From assembly GCF_000025865.1 (NCBI RefSeq), contig NC_014002.1:1736001-1800000 (forward strand): a stretch of DNA of 64,000 bases. The letters are read 5' to 3'. Shown here in pieces: positions 8,753 through 18,520 of this stretch. The DNA is from Methanohalophilus mahii DSM 5219 (GTDB lineage: Archaea; Halobacteriota; Methanosarcinia; Methanosarcinales; Methanosarcinaceae). The notes beneath the pieces were generated by a model. The model ran no database searches, had not been told where the DNA came from, and saw nothing but the letters and a program-made list of their open reading frames with translations. The stretch's first letter is position 1, and each line of letters starts with the position of its first letter. The translations under genes and the position numbers were made by a program.

Positions 8753-9852
8753 GCCCATTTTCCGGTCAATTTCCCATCCAGTGCCAGTTTGCCCAGAAGC
8801 CTATTTACATCCGGTTCGATCGGTGCAGGAACCATATTTTCATAAGGAGTCGAAGGCAGTGGGGTCAGGTAATGAGCCCGCACCTTGCCACCTTTACTGA
8901 TTATCCAGTTGATCATATCCAGGGTCATTCGCTGGTCCTCTTCGGTCTCACCGGGAAAACCGAATATGAAATCCACCATCGGCACGATAGCTTTGTCCAC
9001 GCAATGCTCAACGGCATGAGAGATATCTTCACTGCTATGTCCCCTGCGAATTTGCCTGAGTATCCTATCGCTGCCTGATTGGCCACCCAGGCTTATACTT
9101 TTGTTTGTGCAGTATTTATTTACCAGTTCCAGAGCATCCTCCGAAACGAATTCAGGACGCACTTCCGATGGGAAAGTGCCAAAGTAGATATTCTTTCCTT
9201 CAAACTTTGCAAGGCAGGCAAGTAATTTCTCAACTTTATCCAGCCTCGGATGAATCCCGTCACCCCCGTAGGCAAAAGCATTCGAAGAGGTGAATCTCAG
9301 GTCATTGTAGCAGCGTGCATAACGAACAATGGAATCAATACTTCGATGCCGCATTTTGTGCCCGAAAAGTCTGGGTGTCTGGCAATATTTGCAATTCCAG
9401 GGGCATCCCCGGCTGATTTCAATTGGTGACCTGGGGCCTTCACAGTCAAAACAGGGATAATCATCGAGGTTTACCGGTTGCCGGGCAGATGTGTGCACTA
9501 TATTATCGTTTGTTTTGTAGGCGATCCCGGCTACTTTTGAAACATCCCCACCCATTTGCAGGGTATCCACAAGTTGTGGCAGGGTTTCTTCTCCCTCCCC
9601 GATAACCACATAATCAAAAAATCCAAGAGTTTCTTCCACTGATCCTGATGGATGCGGCCCTCCTGCTATATAGACAGAATCGGTGTTTGAAGAGGATACT
9701 TCCGTAAATATGCTTCTTTTTTGTGCGGTGGAAAAGCTGTACACCATTATGCCGTCAACGGGGTGTCTGACAAAACCTGCATTTTCAAGCAAGGGATAAA
9801 GGGTCGCCAGACTGTATGAGTTCTTTCGATTCCAACGGATATTTATATCCAT
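8749..9852 (-). CDS. B12-binding / radical SAM protein (MJ1487-like)
   Basis: The N-terminal 120 residues have a cobalamin-binding-type Rossmann pattern (VYIAGGPHPSGS, DYVVIGEGEETL) and the central part is a radical SAM barrel. The Cys motif is C150-x3-C154-x2-C157 in EISRGCPWNCKYCQTP, which ligates the 4Fe-4S cluster that cleaves SAM. The order B12 domain then radical SAM is shared with class B methyltransferases and a methanogen family typified by MJ1487. The substrate is unknown. The gene precedes nothing obvious in pathway terms; an M50 protease gene lies 13 nt upstream on the same strand. Confidence 0.85.
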   Translation of the reverse strand: MDINIRWNRKNSYSLATLYPLLENAGFVRHPVDGIMVYSFSTAQKRSIFTEVSSSNTDSVYIAGGPHPSGSVEETLGFFDYVVIGEGEETLPQLVDTLQMGGDVSKVAGIAYKTNDNIVHTSARQPVNLDDYPCFDCEGPRSPIEISRGCPWNCKYCQTPRLFGHKMRHRSIDSIVRYARCYNDLRFTSSNAFAYGGDGIHPRLDKVEKLLACLAKFEGKNIYFGTFPSEVRPEFVSEDALELVNKYCTNKSISLGGQSGSDRILRQIRRGHSSEDISHAVEHCVDKAIVPMVDFIFGFPGETEEDQRMTLDMINWIISKGGKVRAHYLTPLPSTPYENMVPAPIEPDVNRLLGKLALDGKLTGKWA

Positions 9853-9865
9853 TCAATTCACTTCC

Positions 9866-10975
9866 TTAAACAGTAACTACAGTGAAAGGAACCGGTGTGA
9901 AGCACAGCAGGCCCAGCACAAAGGTAACTATTCCCAGTAGCATCCTTTTACCTCCAAGTTCATGCCTGTCTTCCATTGGACGGGGATGGCCTGCGGCAGC
10001 GAAAAGGAAGAGTAAAATCGCCCAGAAAAACCAGATCCCGGCATTCTGGCCCATTACAGTGCCTATATAAATAGCTATCAATCCGAGTATAACAGGCATT
10101 GCGGAAGAAATGTATTTCGCTTTTTCACCAAGCATTGCACGCATGGCATGCCCTCCATCCAGCTGGCCCGAAGGTAGCAGGTTGAGCAGGGTCACAAACA
10201 TGCCCACCCAGCCGGCAAAAGCTACCGGGTGAATGGTTTGGCCACTGGAACCCATCAACCATTGCAGGAAGGCAAATAGGGGAGGCATCTGCAGGTCTAT
10301 CATAAGGGTCCCGGGTGCCTGAGAGAATTCAACAGGGGGTTGCATCAGACCGATGACAGTTACTATTACTGAAGCCACAAGCCCTACAAGAGGGCCTGAA
10401 ACTGCCACATCAAACAGGGATTTCCTGTCCGGTATCATTCCTTTGTGTTTGATAACCGCCCCCATTGTTCCGATTATGGAGGGAAAGGGAATGAAATAGG
10501 GCAGGGAAGTTTTCATGCCATGCCTGCGAGCTGCGAGGTAGTGTCCCATCTCATGTGAACCCAACACACCCATTATAGCGATAGTAAAGGGCAGACCTTC
10601 AAAAACAGAGATCGGATTTGCAATTACATCTGCCCCGAACATGCTTGCACCGGCAAACATGGTTGTAAAAAAAGTGGCTATTGCAAGCACAATATTAATC
10701 CAGACCCTGTCTTTTCCTTGTTTGAAAGGAATCGCTGCAATTACCTCTTCCCCTAATTTAGATTCGATAGCAAGGTTGTAACCCCTGGATGCGAACTGTG
10801 CCGTGAGGGATTCCTGTATAATCTTTTGGCTAACCCGTGGCATCCCATAGAAATAGACCGAACCAGCATGGTAGTTGACCTCATATACCCTGAAAAAGGG
10901 ACTTACCTGGAGATACATCCAGTCAATAAGCTGTTTGACCTGAGGGTCTACCGAAGATTTCCGTTTAAAACCCAT
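9866..10975 (-). CDS. Site-2 protease family (M50) membrane metalloprotease
   Basis: An integral membrane zinc protease. The catalytic HExxH is HEMGH at residues 141-145, and the third ligand region is LLPSGQLDGGHAMRA near residue 270, the usual N/S-x-x-P-x-x-x-LDG pattern. There are about seven hydrophobic segments and a soluble N-terminal domain of about 90 residues, as in the archaeal MJ0392-like group. S2P enzymes cut transmembrane substrates, often membrane-tethered regulators; no candidate substrate is adjacent. Its ATG stands 1 nt beyond the stop of the aconitase-X small subunit gene, so it is probably co-transcribed with the mevalonate genes. Confidence 0.92.
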   Translation of the reverse strand: MGFKRKSSVDPQVKQLIDWMYLQVSPFFRVYEVNYHAGSVYFYGMPRVSQKIIQESLTAQFASRGYNLAIESKLGEEVIAAIPFKQGKDRVWINIVLAIATFFTTMFAGASMFGADVIANPISVFEGLPFTIAIMGVLGSHEMGHYLAARRHGMKTSLPYFIPFPSIIGTMGAVIKHKGMIPDRKSLFDVAVSGPLVGLVASVIVTVIGLMQPPVEFSQAPGTLMIDLQMPPLFAFLQWLMGSSGQTIHPVAFAGWVGMFVTLLNLLPSGQLDGGHAMRAMLGEKAKYISSAMPVILGLIAIYIGTVMGQNAGIWFFWAILLFLFAAAGHPRPMEDRHELGGKRMLLGIVTFVLGLLCFTPVPFTVVTV

Positions 10976-10976
10976 C

Positions 10977-11387
10977 TTAATCCTTTATTTCCAGCCAGCC
11001 TTCTTTTCCGTCTACATTCACGTTCATACCATCCTTCAGCATCTCAAACGGATTACTTTCCAGACCATCAACCAGAGGGATTTCGGAAATGATCGCTCCC
11101 ACAGCTACTATCGGTTCACATTCCAGGTTTACCATTGCAACCGGAGCAACACCATTTTTGAAAAGCTGATAAATTACATAGGAACCCACTGTAGAGCCTT
11201 TCCCATGAGGAAATACCAATACCTTACCACCTATTTTTTTCCCGAAAAGACAATGATCAGGATCAACGATCTTACCTGTCTGAGGATCTACGTTGCCCAG
11301 AAAAGAGATCGGATCTTCAGAAAGCAATACTTCACCGCCAGCACTTCCTTTTGAGATGCCCCTGCCTTTAATCCGAATGGGAACCAC
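10977..11387 (-). CDS. Phosphomevalonate dehydratase small subunit (aconitase X swivel domain, DUF126)
   Basis: The 136-residue protein matches the DUF126 swivel domain: RIKGRGISKGSAGGEVL at the start and GKVLVFPHGKGSTVGSYV in the middle. With the large subunit it forms aconitase X. In archaea this dehydrates mevalonate 5-phosphate to trans-anhydromevalonate 5-phosphate on the modified mevalonate route to isoprenoids. I place the start at GTG 11387, because a longer frame from 11459 would only re-read the large-subunit gene. The start overlaps the large-subunit end by 20 nt, so translation is coupled. Confidence 0.88.
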   Translation of the reverse strand: MVPIRIKGRGISKGSAGGEVLLSEDPISFLGNVDPQTGKIVDPDHCLFGKKIGGKVLVFPHGKGSTVGSYVIYQLFKNGVAPVAMVNLECEPIVAVGAIISEIPLVDGLESNPFEMLKDGMNVNVDGKEGWLEIKD

Positions 11388-12558
11388 CCCCCTTTTCCAT
11401 GCATTTTTCAATATTTGCAATTGTTGCGGCCACCTTGCACATTCCAGGCAGGTAGGCATAGGCTTTTCCGGAATTTACTGCCATGTGAGATAACTTATCG
11501 GTTGCCGGGGAGACCACCATACATGTGTCACAGAGAACCTTTGCACCACTTTTCTCGATACGTTCTACAAGCCTGGGATTGAACTCAGCAACTTCTCTGG
11601 AAGTAAATATCCAGACATTGTTATCCACTACTTTACCTTCAAGCTTTGCAGCAACCTCTTCCAGTTCTTCCGGTGAACAGTGAGGACAACCCACAGCAGC
11701 GCTGTCACATTCTGTTATTCCATCACCTGATACTGTTTCATAAACTTCATCTATCTGGGTTCTTTCAATCGTCAATTGTTCCGCGGGCAGCTCGAAATCT
11801 TTCCTGCAGCTTTCAGGAGTGACACCTTCCACATGATAGAGGGCTACCGCACCCGATGCGGCCATTGCAGCACCCAGCGCTTTGAGCTGGTCCCTGTGAG
11901 GTGTGGATCGCATCCTGAACAAGGGCACACGTTTACCTGCTGCTTTGCCTGCGATATAGCCCAGGACTGCATAGTCCGAAGCATCCAGTTCACAGTCCAC
12001 GGAGATCATAAGTTCAGGTATCCTGTTCTCATCCAGATGATAGCCATAGTTTGCGGTTTTACCCACAAGGGCTGCACAGAGAGCAGAAGGGCCACCCTCA
12101 CGATTGGTACGGGCTCCAATAACGGAATTGGCGTAGGATACAGCCGAGGATTCACTCCAGGCAAGATGATCACCGTAGGTCGCCGAGAAACTTTGCAGGT
12201 AGTAAGGCGTGCATGTACACTGGACCTCTATACCCAGACTGCTATATGCCTGGATGATCTCCTGCTGCTTTTGGGCGAATTCAGCAGATACTCCCATCTC
12301 CTGCCATCTTTCAAGATCCATGCCGGCAGGATTGAGGATGGAAGGCACCTGCACCTTGCCGTCAAGATCGGATATCCATTCCAGACCAGCATCACCCATC
12401 GTTTTATAGGAAACGCCTGCAATCTGGGCACTTTTAATGGGAATCAGGCGGTCTGCCTCATATATATCACCCAATGCGACCAGGATTTCCATGGCCTTTT
12501 GTAGGGTAGGTCCGCTTTCCCCTGACATTATTCGTTCTTCTTCAGGTGTGAGATACAT
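11368..12558 (-). CDS. Phosphomevalonate dehydratase large subunit (aconitase X, DUF521)
   Basis: This 396-residue protein is the catalytic aconitase X subunit. It opens with YLTPEEERIMSGESG, typical of the family, and carries Cys residues expected to bind the Fe-S cluster (CTCTPYY near residue 117, VGCPHCSPEEL near 292 and CDTCMVVSP near 345). It works with the small subunit to dehydrate mevalonate 5-phosphate in the cytoplasm. The order is UbiD-type decarboxylase, large subunit, small subunit, M50 protease, all on the minus strand with short gaps. This clustering of dehydratase and decarboxylase supports the archaeal mevalonate assignment. Confidence 0.92.
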   Translation of the reverse strand: MYLTPEEERIMSGESGPTLQKAMEILVALGDIYEADRLIPIKSAQIAGVSYKTMGDAGLEWISDLDGKVQVPSILNPAGMDLERWQEMGVSAEFAQKQQEIIQAYSSLGIEVQCTCTPYYLQSFSATYGDHLAWSESSAVSYANSVIGARTNREGGPSALCAALVGKTANYGYHLDENRIPELMISVDCELDASDYAVLGYIAGKAAGKRVPLFRMRSTPHRDQLKALGAAMAASGAVALYHVEGVTPESCRKDFELPAEQLTIERTQIDEVYETVSGDGITECDSAAVGCPHCSPEELEEVAAKLEGKVVDNNVWIFTSREVAEFNPRLVERIEKSGAKVLCDTCMVVSPATDKLSHMAVNSGKAYAYLPGMCKVAATIANIEKCMEKGGGSHSD

Positions 12559-12578
12559 ATAAAAACCTTCAAATGTAA

Positions 12579-13853
12579 TCAGTTAATGTTTTTTGGCATC
12601 GTGGCTCTTTCGAATTTCTCTTTTTCTGCCAGCACCTTTGTGGCATCAATACCCATTTTAGTAGTTGTACCATCGGATGCCCCGCGGGGATCAAGAGAAC
12701 TTCCCCGGACGCCGGGAATTATCATAACATCTGAATCCGCCTTCACACGTGTTGCCATGGCAAATTCGATGTCATCACTGTCAAATATATCTATATCCTC
12801 ATCCACAACAATCACATGTTTGAGACTGGTATGGGCGGCAAACGCTGCCATTATGGCGTTTTTTGCATCTCCCTCTGTCTGCTTTTCAATCTGGACAATG
12901 GCATGAAGATAGCAGCAGCCTCCTTCGGTCAGAATTACGTTTCTTACTTTTGTAACTTCCCCGACAGCCTCGTAAATACGGGGTTCATAGGGTACACCCA
13001 TCATCAGCAGGTGTTCAGGACCTGCGGGCAATATTCCGTGGTATATGGGGTCTTTACGATGCCATATTTTTGTAACAGTTATGACCGGCTCCTGGCGTAC
13101 AAGATCATAGGTACCCGTGATATCCACAAATGGGCCTTCATCTGTCCTTTCTTCGGGATAGATGTAACCTTCCATGACAATTTCAGAATGTGGGGTCTTT
13201 ATACCATTGTCACATTCAAAAAGTTCCACGGGATTGCCCATCAGGGCAGCCGCATAATTAAATTCCTTGCCTTCCCCCACCCGTGTTGTGGATGCAAAAG
13301 CAATCGCAGGGTGCGGGCCCAGTACTATGGAAACAGGCAATGGATCACCATTATTTTCAGCCTCTTTTTGCAGAAGATATGTATGTCTTGGAGGCACGAG
13401 GCGCCCGGCCAGTTTATTTTTCCCCACAACCATCAGGCGATGGATAGAGGCATTTGTCACACCTTCATATTCGGAAACAACTATTCCTGCCGTGATATAG
13501 GGACCACCGTCTTTCTCAAAATGAGTCATAATAGGAAGAGAATAGAGGTCCACTTCCTCTACACAAACTTCTTTTGTAGGAGAAGAATCCACAACCCTTA
13601 TTTCCCCATCCGGCTGTATCCCGGAAAGACTCTGGATAATATCACTTCTATTGACATTAAGCATTGCTCCCAGCTCATCCCTGCTTCCCAGTACGTTCAT
13701 AATCGCCCGGTAGCCATTAATATTTTCGAAAAGGACCGGTCCGGAGGTATTTTTTGCAATCATTGGTGCCTCGTACTCGGCATTCACCTTTTCTTTGATT
13801 ACAGTAAGCCTGCCGGAAGTACGGATCCTGTCAAGAAAATCTCTGAGGGTCAT
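12579..13853 (-). CDS. UbiD-family decarboxylase, probable anhydromevalonate phosphate decarboxylase
   Basis: A 424-residue UbiD-family protein that should bind prenylated FMN. The N-terminus (TLRDFLDRIRTSGRL) and the catalytic-region motif PEERTDEGPFVD, with the Glu pair typical of UbiD enzymes, are clear. In archaea this family member decarboxylates trans-anhydromevalonate 5-phosphate to isopentenyl phosphate. Its position directly upstream of both aconitase-X subunits (20 nt gap) favours that role over menaquinone synthesis, the older annotation. The prenyltransferase UbiX that makes the cofactor is not in the window. An antisense frame over this gene is a shadow. Confidence 0.9.
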   Translation of the reverse strand: MTLRDFLDRIRTSGRLTVIKEKVNAEYEAPMIAKNTSGPVLFENINGYRAIMNVLGSRDELGAMLNVNRSDIIQSLSGIQPDGEIRVVDSSPTKEVCVEEVDLYSLPIMTHFEKDGGPYITAGIVVSEYEGVTNASIHRLMVVGKNKLAGRLVPPRHTYLLQKEAENNGDPLPVSIVLGPHPAIAFASTTRVGEGKEFNYAAALMGNPVELFECDNGIKTPHSEIVMEGYIYPEERTDEGPFVDITGTYDLVRQEPVITVTKIWHRKDPIYHGILPAGPEHLLMMGVPYEPRIYEAVGEVTKVRNVILTEGGCCYLHAIVQIEKQTEGDAKNAIMAAFAAHTSLKHVIVVDEDIDIFDSDDIEFAMATRVKADSDVMIIPGVRGSSLDPRGASDGTTTKMGIDATKVLAEKEKFERATMPKNIN

Positions 13854-14052
13854 TGGTTACTAGTATAAAAGGGGATGATAAATACATATTGCCAATAAAA
13901 AGTTGTAAGCTCCCATCAAATAATTGTGGGAAACAGGATAATGGAAAGGAGGTTGACAGGAGCCCACAGATATTCGGCAATTGAGAGAATGATATGACAT
14001 TATAAATACCATCTATTTTGCATCACATGTGTAATCCAGATAGCTAACAACA

Positions 14053-14520
14053 TCAGTACTCAAATCCATCTGCTTCATTGATATTTTTGAGGACCTGGGC
14101 TATCAATAGCTGCACTTCCTCTGAATGAGATTCGGATAATTCCCCGCCTTCAATCTTGAGCAACTCTCCTATATCCCCTATCATGCTATGGATCATGGCA
14201 AGCATTTCTTCCTGGCCTATCAGTCCTGCATAATATGCATAAAAAAATGTTGTGCCACTACGCCTGACTTTTTTCTTGAAGGTGGAATGGGCATTGGATA
14301 CTTCCTGCCTGGAATACGGACCCTCTGCAAATGGTACAATATCCGGCAGGTTTTCACCTATCCAGGTCATTTCAGAATGGTCGGATACATTTTTGAAATC
14401 TGCACAGAGGCGGGCTATCATCCATTCACGCGCTGTCAAATGAGTTGTAGATTTAAGGTACCTGTTAACTTCAGAGTATGTCTTGTTTTCCATTTTCTTG
14501 AATTTCTCATACCTATTCAT
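14053..14520 (-). CDS. DUF5806-like small acidic protein
   Basis: 155 residues with no membrane segment. The block YLKSTTHLTAREWMIARL followed by CADF and then GENLPDIVPF matches what I remember of DUF5806 proteins from halophilic archaea, where THITAREWAIARLCADF-like and GENLPELVPF-like stretches recur. The function is unknown. I place the start at ATG 14520, preceded by AGAAGGT 8 nt upstream, rather than a TTG eight codons earlier. It is a single gene flanked by 199 nt and 180 nt non-coding spacers, neither of which shows an obvious RNA. Confidence 0.7.
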   Translation of the reverse strand: MNRYEKFKKMENKTYSEVNRYLKSTTHLTAREWMIARLCADFKNVSDHSEMTWIGENLPDIVPFAEGPYSRQEVSNAHSTFKKKVRRSGTTFFYAYYAGLIGQEEMLAMIHSMIGDIGELLKIEGGELSESHSEEVQLLIAQVLKNINEADGFEY

Positions 14521-14700
14521 GCTGATACCTTCTTTGTATTGCAACCAACATAATACGCATTGCTGTGATGTTTTAATAATTTATTCATAAGAAAAATGAA
14601 GCAGAGGTAAAAACTCCCAGCTCTGCACAAAAGGACCCACAGATCAAATCATAAAAAAATTAAAGGAAACGTCTACAGGGAAGGCCCGCATCCCGTAAAC

Positions 14701-15504
14701 TCAGGGAAACATTTCATCCAGTTTATCCCTTCCTGCAATGACATCATCCAGAGAAAAGACTTCAAGATTGAATATTCCGTCAAATCCTGACAATTCTTCG
14801 AGTACGGTATAATCGATACAACCCGAACCTGGCCCAAGGTGTGCATCTCCGAAATAATCACCCTTGCATTCCCCGTAATTATCGTGAACGTGTACATGGA
14901 CAACATGTTCTGCAAAAAGCCGGGCAAAGTGCCTGAGCAGGCCACAGTCTCCCCTGCAGGTCAGGTTGGCATGACCAACATCAAAAGTGATACCAAGAGA
15001 GGGAGAATCAACTTCAAGCACTGCCCTTATAACTTCCTCTGCACCACAGCAGAGATTATCAGGAGCTGTATTTTCCTTATTTTCAAGTCCCAGTACCACA
15101 CCTCTGTCTGAAGCAAAGGCTGCCAGTTCTTTCAGGTTTGCAATCATTTTACTGAAAGATTTTTCATAATCTGCTCTCTGGATACCAGGATGAATGACAA
15201 CAACATGGGAACCAATCTCTGCGGCAAGATCAATGGACTCTTCCATGAGTCTGAAATCCTGTTTGCCCATGGCTGCTGTATCAACCACAAGATCAGAAGG
15301 ATAGGTTGGTACATCGGCAAAATAAGGAGCGTGGATCGATGTCTCCAGATCACAGGTGGACAATTCATCAAGTATTGAAAAGAGCCTCTCCCTGTCCAGT
15401 GTTTTCCCATTATATACACCAAGCTTGGGAATATAGAGTTCAACAGAATCAACATACTCATCGAGTTCAGGCAGCGGGGCTGCAAAGGAAGATGCACCAA
15501 TCAT
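14701..15504 (-). CDS. Sugar phosphate isomerase/epimerase-like TIM barrel (AP endonuclease 2 family)
   Basis: The 267-residue protein has the xylose-isomerase-like barrel. The metal-binding signature appears as IHAPYF (residue ~58), VVIHPG (~103), LENKE (~141), TFDVGHANL (~173), HVHVHDN (~206) and a late NLEVFS (~247). The family includes endonuclease IV and sugar epimerases. The short length and lack of the full endonuclease IV motif set favour a sugar epimerase/isomerase-like role, but the substrate cannot be read from sequence. It is monocistronic and divergent from the mtr operon, sharing the 253 nt region 15505-15757. Confidence 0.8.
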   Translation of the reverse strand: MIGASSFAAPLPELDEYVDSVELYIPKLGVYNGKTLDRERLFSILDELSTCDLETSIHAPYFADVPTYPSDLVVDTAAMGKQDFRLMEESIDLAAEIGSHVVVIHPGIQRADYEKSFSKMIANLKELAAFASDRGVVLGLENKENTAPDNLCCGAEEVIRAVLEVDSPSLGITFDVGHANLTCRGDCGLLRHFARLFAEHVVHVHVHDNYGECKGDYFGDAHLGPGSGCIDYTVLEELSGFDGIFNLEVFSLDDVIAGRDKLDEMFP

Positions 15505-15623
15505 ATAGAATACTGTTCTGCAAGCAATAAATAATCCTTTTGGTAAGGCAAAGAGACACTGTTCCCAAACTCGAAAAGAATAAATAAATCGATTCCGGGA
15601 GACAAATCCGAAAGGTTTATGAA

Positions 15624-15757
15624 TTATATTAAATAATCCAAACCCACCTTAGATGAGTCTATGTTATAATTCATAACATACAGAACAAACCCCTAAAAGT
15701 TGTTCTACAACAATACATGGATTTATTATAATTAATTAAAAAAGGAGGATAAAAGAC
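15624..15757 (+). promoter_or_regulatory. mtr operon promoter and structured leader
   Basis: A TATA-like element TTATATTAA lies at 15624-15632, which places transcription start near 15650-15655. The resulting leader of about 100 nt holds two inverted repeats: ATGTTAT/ATAACAT (15661-15667 with 15673-15679) and AGAACAA/TTGTTCT (15682-15688 with 15700-15706). A strong ribosome binding site, GGAGGA at 15744-15749, precedes mtrE. The start site is inferred from TATA spacing. Confidence 0.5.
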
Positions 15758-16666
15758 ATGGAACCACTCATAGGAATGGGTGTGTTGGCACTAATGGGTG
15801 CAGCGGCAACTATCGCCGGTGCATCGGAAGATCTGGAATCCGATGTCGGTTCTCAGAGTAACCCGAACTCCCAGGTACAGCTGGCACCCCAGATGATGTA
15901 TCCACACAGGATTTTTAACAAAGCCATTTCAGGTGAACCACCCTCCAATGCATTAATTGCAGCGGTCGGAGGTGCATCTGCATCGGTGCTTATGAGCGCC
16001 TACAGTATGTCAGTGGTCTTTGCCATAGCAGTTGGAGCTCTCATTGCAGCCGGTATACACGGCACTTACGCAACAACTGCATATTTGGGAAGGAGCGCAA
16101 GCCAGAAAAGATTCAGACAGCCCATATATCTTGACATGGTTCGTTCACACGTACCTGTTATGATGGGATTTGCCTATATTACCACATTTTGTATCCTTGT
16201 TGTGTCATATCTCATGACATCAGTCCTGGCACATCCCTTCCCGCTTACCCTGCTTGCATTCATATGGGGTATCACTATAGGAGCAGTAGGCTCTTCCACC
16301 GGGGATGTGCACTATGGTGCAGAACGTGAATTCCAGAATGTGGAATTCGGATCCGGGCTTAACGCTGCAAACTCTGGTAACATCGTGAGGAAGGCAGAAT
16401 GCGGACTGAGAAACGGTATTGACAACTCCTGGTTCTGCGCCAAATTCGGAGGACCTCTGACAGGCCTTGCTTTTGGTATGGTAGTATTCCTTAGTGGATG
16501 GATCACTACAATATTTGACCCTTCAATGGGAGCCAATATTGGCTGGCTGGCAATTGTTGCCGGACTTGCAATCATACTTATTTTGGTCTTAGGAAACCGC
16601 AGACTGGAAGTTTTCGCACGTAAACAGTACGGTCCGTACAAAGAAGATGAAGAGGTGACTGCATGA
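15758..16666 (+). CDS. mtrE: Tetrahydrosarcinapterin S-methyltransferase subunit E
   Basis: First gene of the eight-gene Mtr complex, which transfers the methyl group from tetrahydrosarcinapterin to coenzyme M and pumps sodium ions across the membrane. MtrE is a large multi-pass subunit: 302 residues with six or so hydrophobic segments and the conserved acidic N-terminal stretch [19 protein letters not shown]. The order EDCBAFGH is the standard methanogen order. The ATG is preceded by GGAGGA with 8 nt spacing. The end overlaps mtrD as ATGA. Confidence 0.97.
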   Translation: MEPLIGMGVLALMGAAATIAGASEDLESDVGSQSNPNSQVQLAPQMMYPHRIFNKAISGEPPSNALIAAVGGASASVLMSAYSMSVVFAIAVGALIAAGIHGTYATTAYLGRSASQKRFRQPIYLDMVRSHVPVMMGFAYITTFCILVVSYLMTSVLAHPFPLTLLAFIWGITIGAVGSSTGDVHYGAEREFQNVEFGSGLNAANSGNIVRKAECGLRNGIDNSWFCAKFGGPLTGLAFGMVVFLSGWITTIFDPSMGANIGWLAIVAGLAIILILVLGNRRLEVFARKQYGPYKEDEEVTA

Positions 16667-17382
16667 TAGATATTGCAGGAGTACTGGCAGCCAATTTCCT
16701 ATACGTGATCCTCATCACACTTGGAGGAGTGCTAGTATCCGGAAGTGTCCACTTCGTACCTGTGGGTGGTGCACCCGCAGCAATGGCACAGGCTACCGGA
16801 ATTGGAACCGGTACAGTACAGCTGGCTGCAGGTGCGGGTCTTACAGGACTTGTAACAGCAGGCGCAATGCTGAACGTGACAGACAGTATCGCCCTGATCC
16901 TTGCAGCCGGTATGGTCGGTGCAATGATTATGATCGGCGTAACTATGATGGTCGGAAACCTTGTGTACGTCTACGGTGTCGGTGTCCCCCCGGCTTCAGC
17001 AAAGGTAGACTATGATCCGATCACAAAGGACAGACAGGATATCTATGTATCACAGGGTACTGAAGGACACGGTCTTCCAACTGTATCATTTGTAAGTGGT
17101 ATTATCGGAGGAGGTCTGGGTGGTATCGGCGGTGCACTTGTCTATTATTCCCTGATGAGTATTGCAAACGGTATGGCCTCTGCAGACTTTATAGGTCTTG
17201 CAGCTATCTTTGCAGTGGGAATTTTCTTTGTCAACGCTGTGATTCCATCTTACAACATAGGCGGTACAATCGAAGGATTCCATGATCCTAAGTTTAAGAA
17301 ATGGCCAAAAGCAGTAGTAACATCTTTAATTGTTACATTTATGTGCGCAATTGTAAGTGTAATTACAATAGGAGGTCTGTAA
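16663..17382 (+). CDS. mtrD: Tetrahydrosarcinapterin S-methyltransferase subunit D
   Basis: A 239-residue multi-pass membrane subunit of Mtr, with about six hydrophobic segments and the Gly/Ala-rich loops typical of MtrD ([38 protein letters not shown]). MtrC, MtrD and MtrE form the membrane globes likely to carry sodium transport. Start overlaps the mtrE stop, and mtrC follows after 1 nt, so all are on one message. Confidence 0.97.
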   Translation: MIDIAGVLAANFLYVILITLGGVLVSGSVHFVPVGGAPAAMAQATGIGTGTVQLAAGAGLTGLVTAGAMLNVTDSIALILAAGMVGAMIMIGVTMMVGNLVYVYGVGVPPASAKVDYDPITKDRQDIYVSQGTEGHGLPTVSFVSGIIGGGLGGIGGALVYYSLMSIANGMASADFIGLAAIFAVGIFFVNAVIPSYNIGGTIEGFHDPKFKKWPKAVVTSLIVTFMCAIVSVITIGGL

Positions 17383-17383
17383 C

Positions 17384-18199
17384 ATGTCTGCAGGAGGAAG
17401 TGGCGGAGGTGCCGCAGAGGCAATTCCCCAGAATAAACTTATCGCTTTCGGAGCAGCAGGCGGACTTATCGCAATCTACCTGAGTTATTTCATGGTACAA
17501 CTTGCGGGACCTGCATTTTCATTCATAGGTGCCCTCGGCGCGATTTGCGCTATTGTATGGGGCGCCGCTGCAGTACGCAGGGTGGCCAATTATGGTTTGG
17601 GCACAGGTGTACCATCAATCGGTATGCTGTCACTCGGTATGGGTATAGTGGCCGCAATGTTCGGTCTTGCAGTAGGAGGTATTGCCGGACCAGTAGTTGC
17701 TTTTGTAACTGCAATGATCATTGGCCTTGTAATCGGTATCCTGGCAAACAGAGTTATAGGAATGGGCATACCGATCATGGAACAGTCCACAACTGAAATA
17801 GCAGGTGCAGGTACCCTGGCGATTATAGGACTCAGTACAGCCATGACAGGCACTTTCATGTTTGATGTGATTCTGACCGAGATAGTCGCTACAGGTTACA
17901 TCGCACTGATTTTCATCGTTGCAGGTATTGCAATTCTTCATCCTTTCAACGCAAACCTCGGACCCGATGAAAAACAGGACAGGACCCTTTCCACTGGATT
18001 TGAAAAAGGTGCTATTGCAATGGTGATGGCCGGTATCGTCTCTGCAGTTTCAGCCGGTGCATCCGCTGCCCCCACGATCGTTATCGGACTGGCCATATGG
18101 TATGTTTCTTTCAGCCAGTACTGGAACTATGTTCTCAGGGACGCATATGATGTGGTTGGAACAGGTCTCCTGCCAAAGGAAGAGGAGGAATCGGAATGA
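17384..18199 (+). CDS. mtrC: Tetrahydrosarcinapterin S-methyltransferase subunit C
   Basis: A 271-residue integral membrane subunit with about seven hydrophobic segments. Recognisable blocks include [19 protein letters not shown] near residues 68-86 and the cytoplasmic loop [19 protein letters not shown] near 190. It ends in a short acidic tail (LPKEEEESE). The stop overlaps the mtrB start as ATGA. It works in the membrane with MtrD and MtrE. Confidence 0.97.
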   Translation: MSAGGSGGGAAEAIPQNKLIAFGAAGGLIAIYLSYFMVQLAGPAFSFIGALGAICAIVWGAAAVRRVANYGLGTGVPSIGMLSLGMGIVAAMFGLAVGGIAGPVVAFVTAMIIGLVIGILANRVIGMGIPIMEQSTTEIAGAGTLAIIGLSTAMTGTFMFDVILTEIVATGYIALIFIVAGIAILHPFNANLGPDEKQDRTLSTGFEKGAIAMVMAGIVSAVSAGASAAPTIVIGLAIWYVSFSQYWNYVLRDAYDVVGTGLLPKEEEESE

Positions 18200-18519
18200 G
18201 CATGGTACATGTTGCCCCTGAAGTACACTTAGTACTGGACCCGATGTCATCCCTGCTTGCCGCAGAACGTGATGATGTCATTGCATATTCCATGGATCCA
18301 GTAATGGAAAGAATAGATGACCTTGATAAGATCGCAGATGACCTTGTGAATTCCCTCGCCCCGGACAGGCCCCTTCTCAGTTCCTTCCCGGGAAGAGAAA
18401 ACACATCATACAGTGCCGGCATATACAGCAATGTGTTCTATGGTGTCATTGTAGGACTGGTATTCTCAGGAATTCTGGCAATTGTGATCTACATGCTTAG
18501 CATGACGGGAGGATTGTAA
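18196..18519 (+). CDS. mtrB: Tetrahydrosarcinapterin S-methyltransferase subunit B
   Basis: A 107-residue subunit with a soluble N-terminal part ([20 protein letters not shown]) and one C-terminal membrane helix ([20 protein letters not shown]), the standard MtrB layout. It anchors and bridges cytoplasmic parts of the complex. Its ATG overlaps the mtrC stop; mtrA follows after 1 nt. Confidence 0.97.
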   Translation: MSMVHVAPEVHLVLDPMSSLLAAERDDVIAYSMDPVMERIDDLDKIADDLVNSLAPDRPLLSSFPGRENTSYSAGIYSNVFYGVIVGLVFSGILAIVIYMLSMTGGL

Positions 18520-18520
18520 A

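Noticed and set aside
11776..12504. A 242-codon frame antisense to the aconitase-X large subunit
   Set aside because: No domain, no ribosome binding site and the opposite strand is clearly coding.
12816..13868. A 350-codon frame antisense to the UbiD-family gene
   Set aside because: The minus-strand gene has family motifs and matches its neighbours; the antisense product has no recognisable domain and is Cys/His/Phe-rich, as expected of a shadow.
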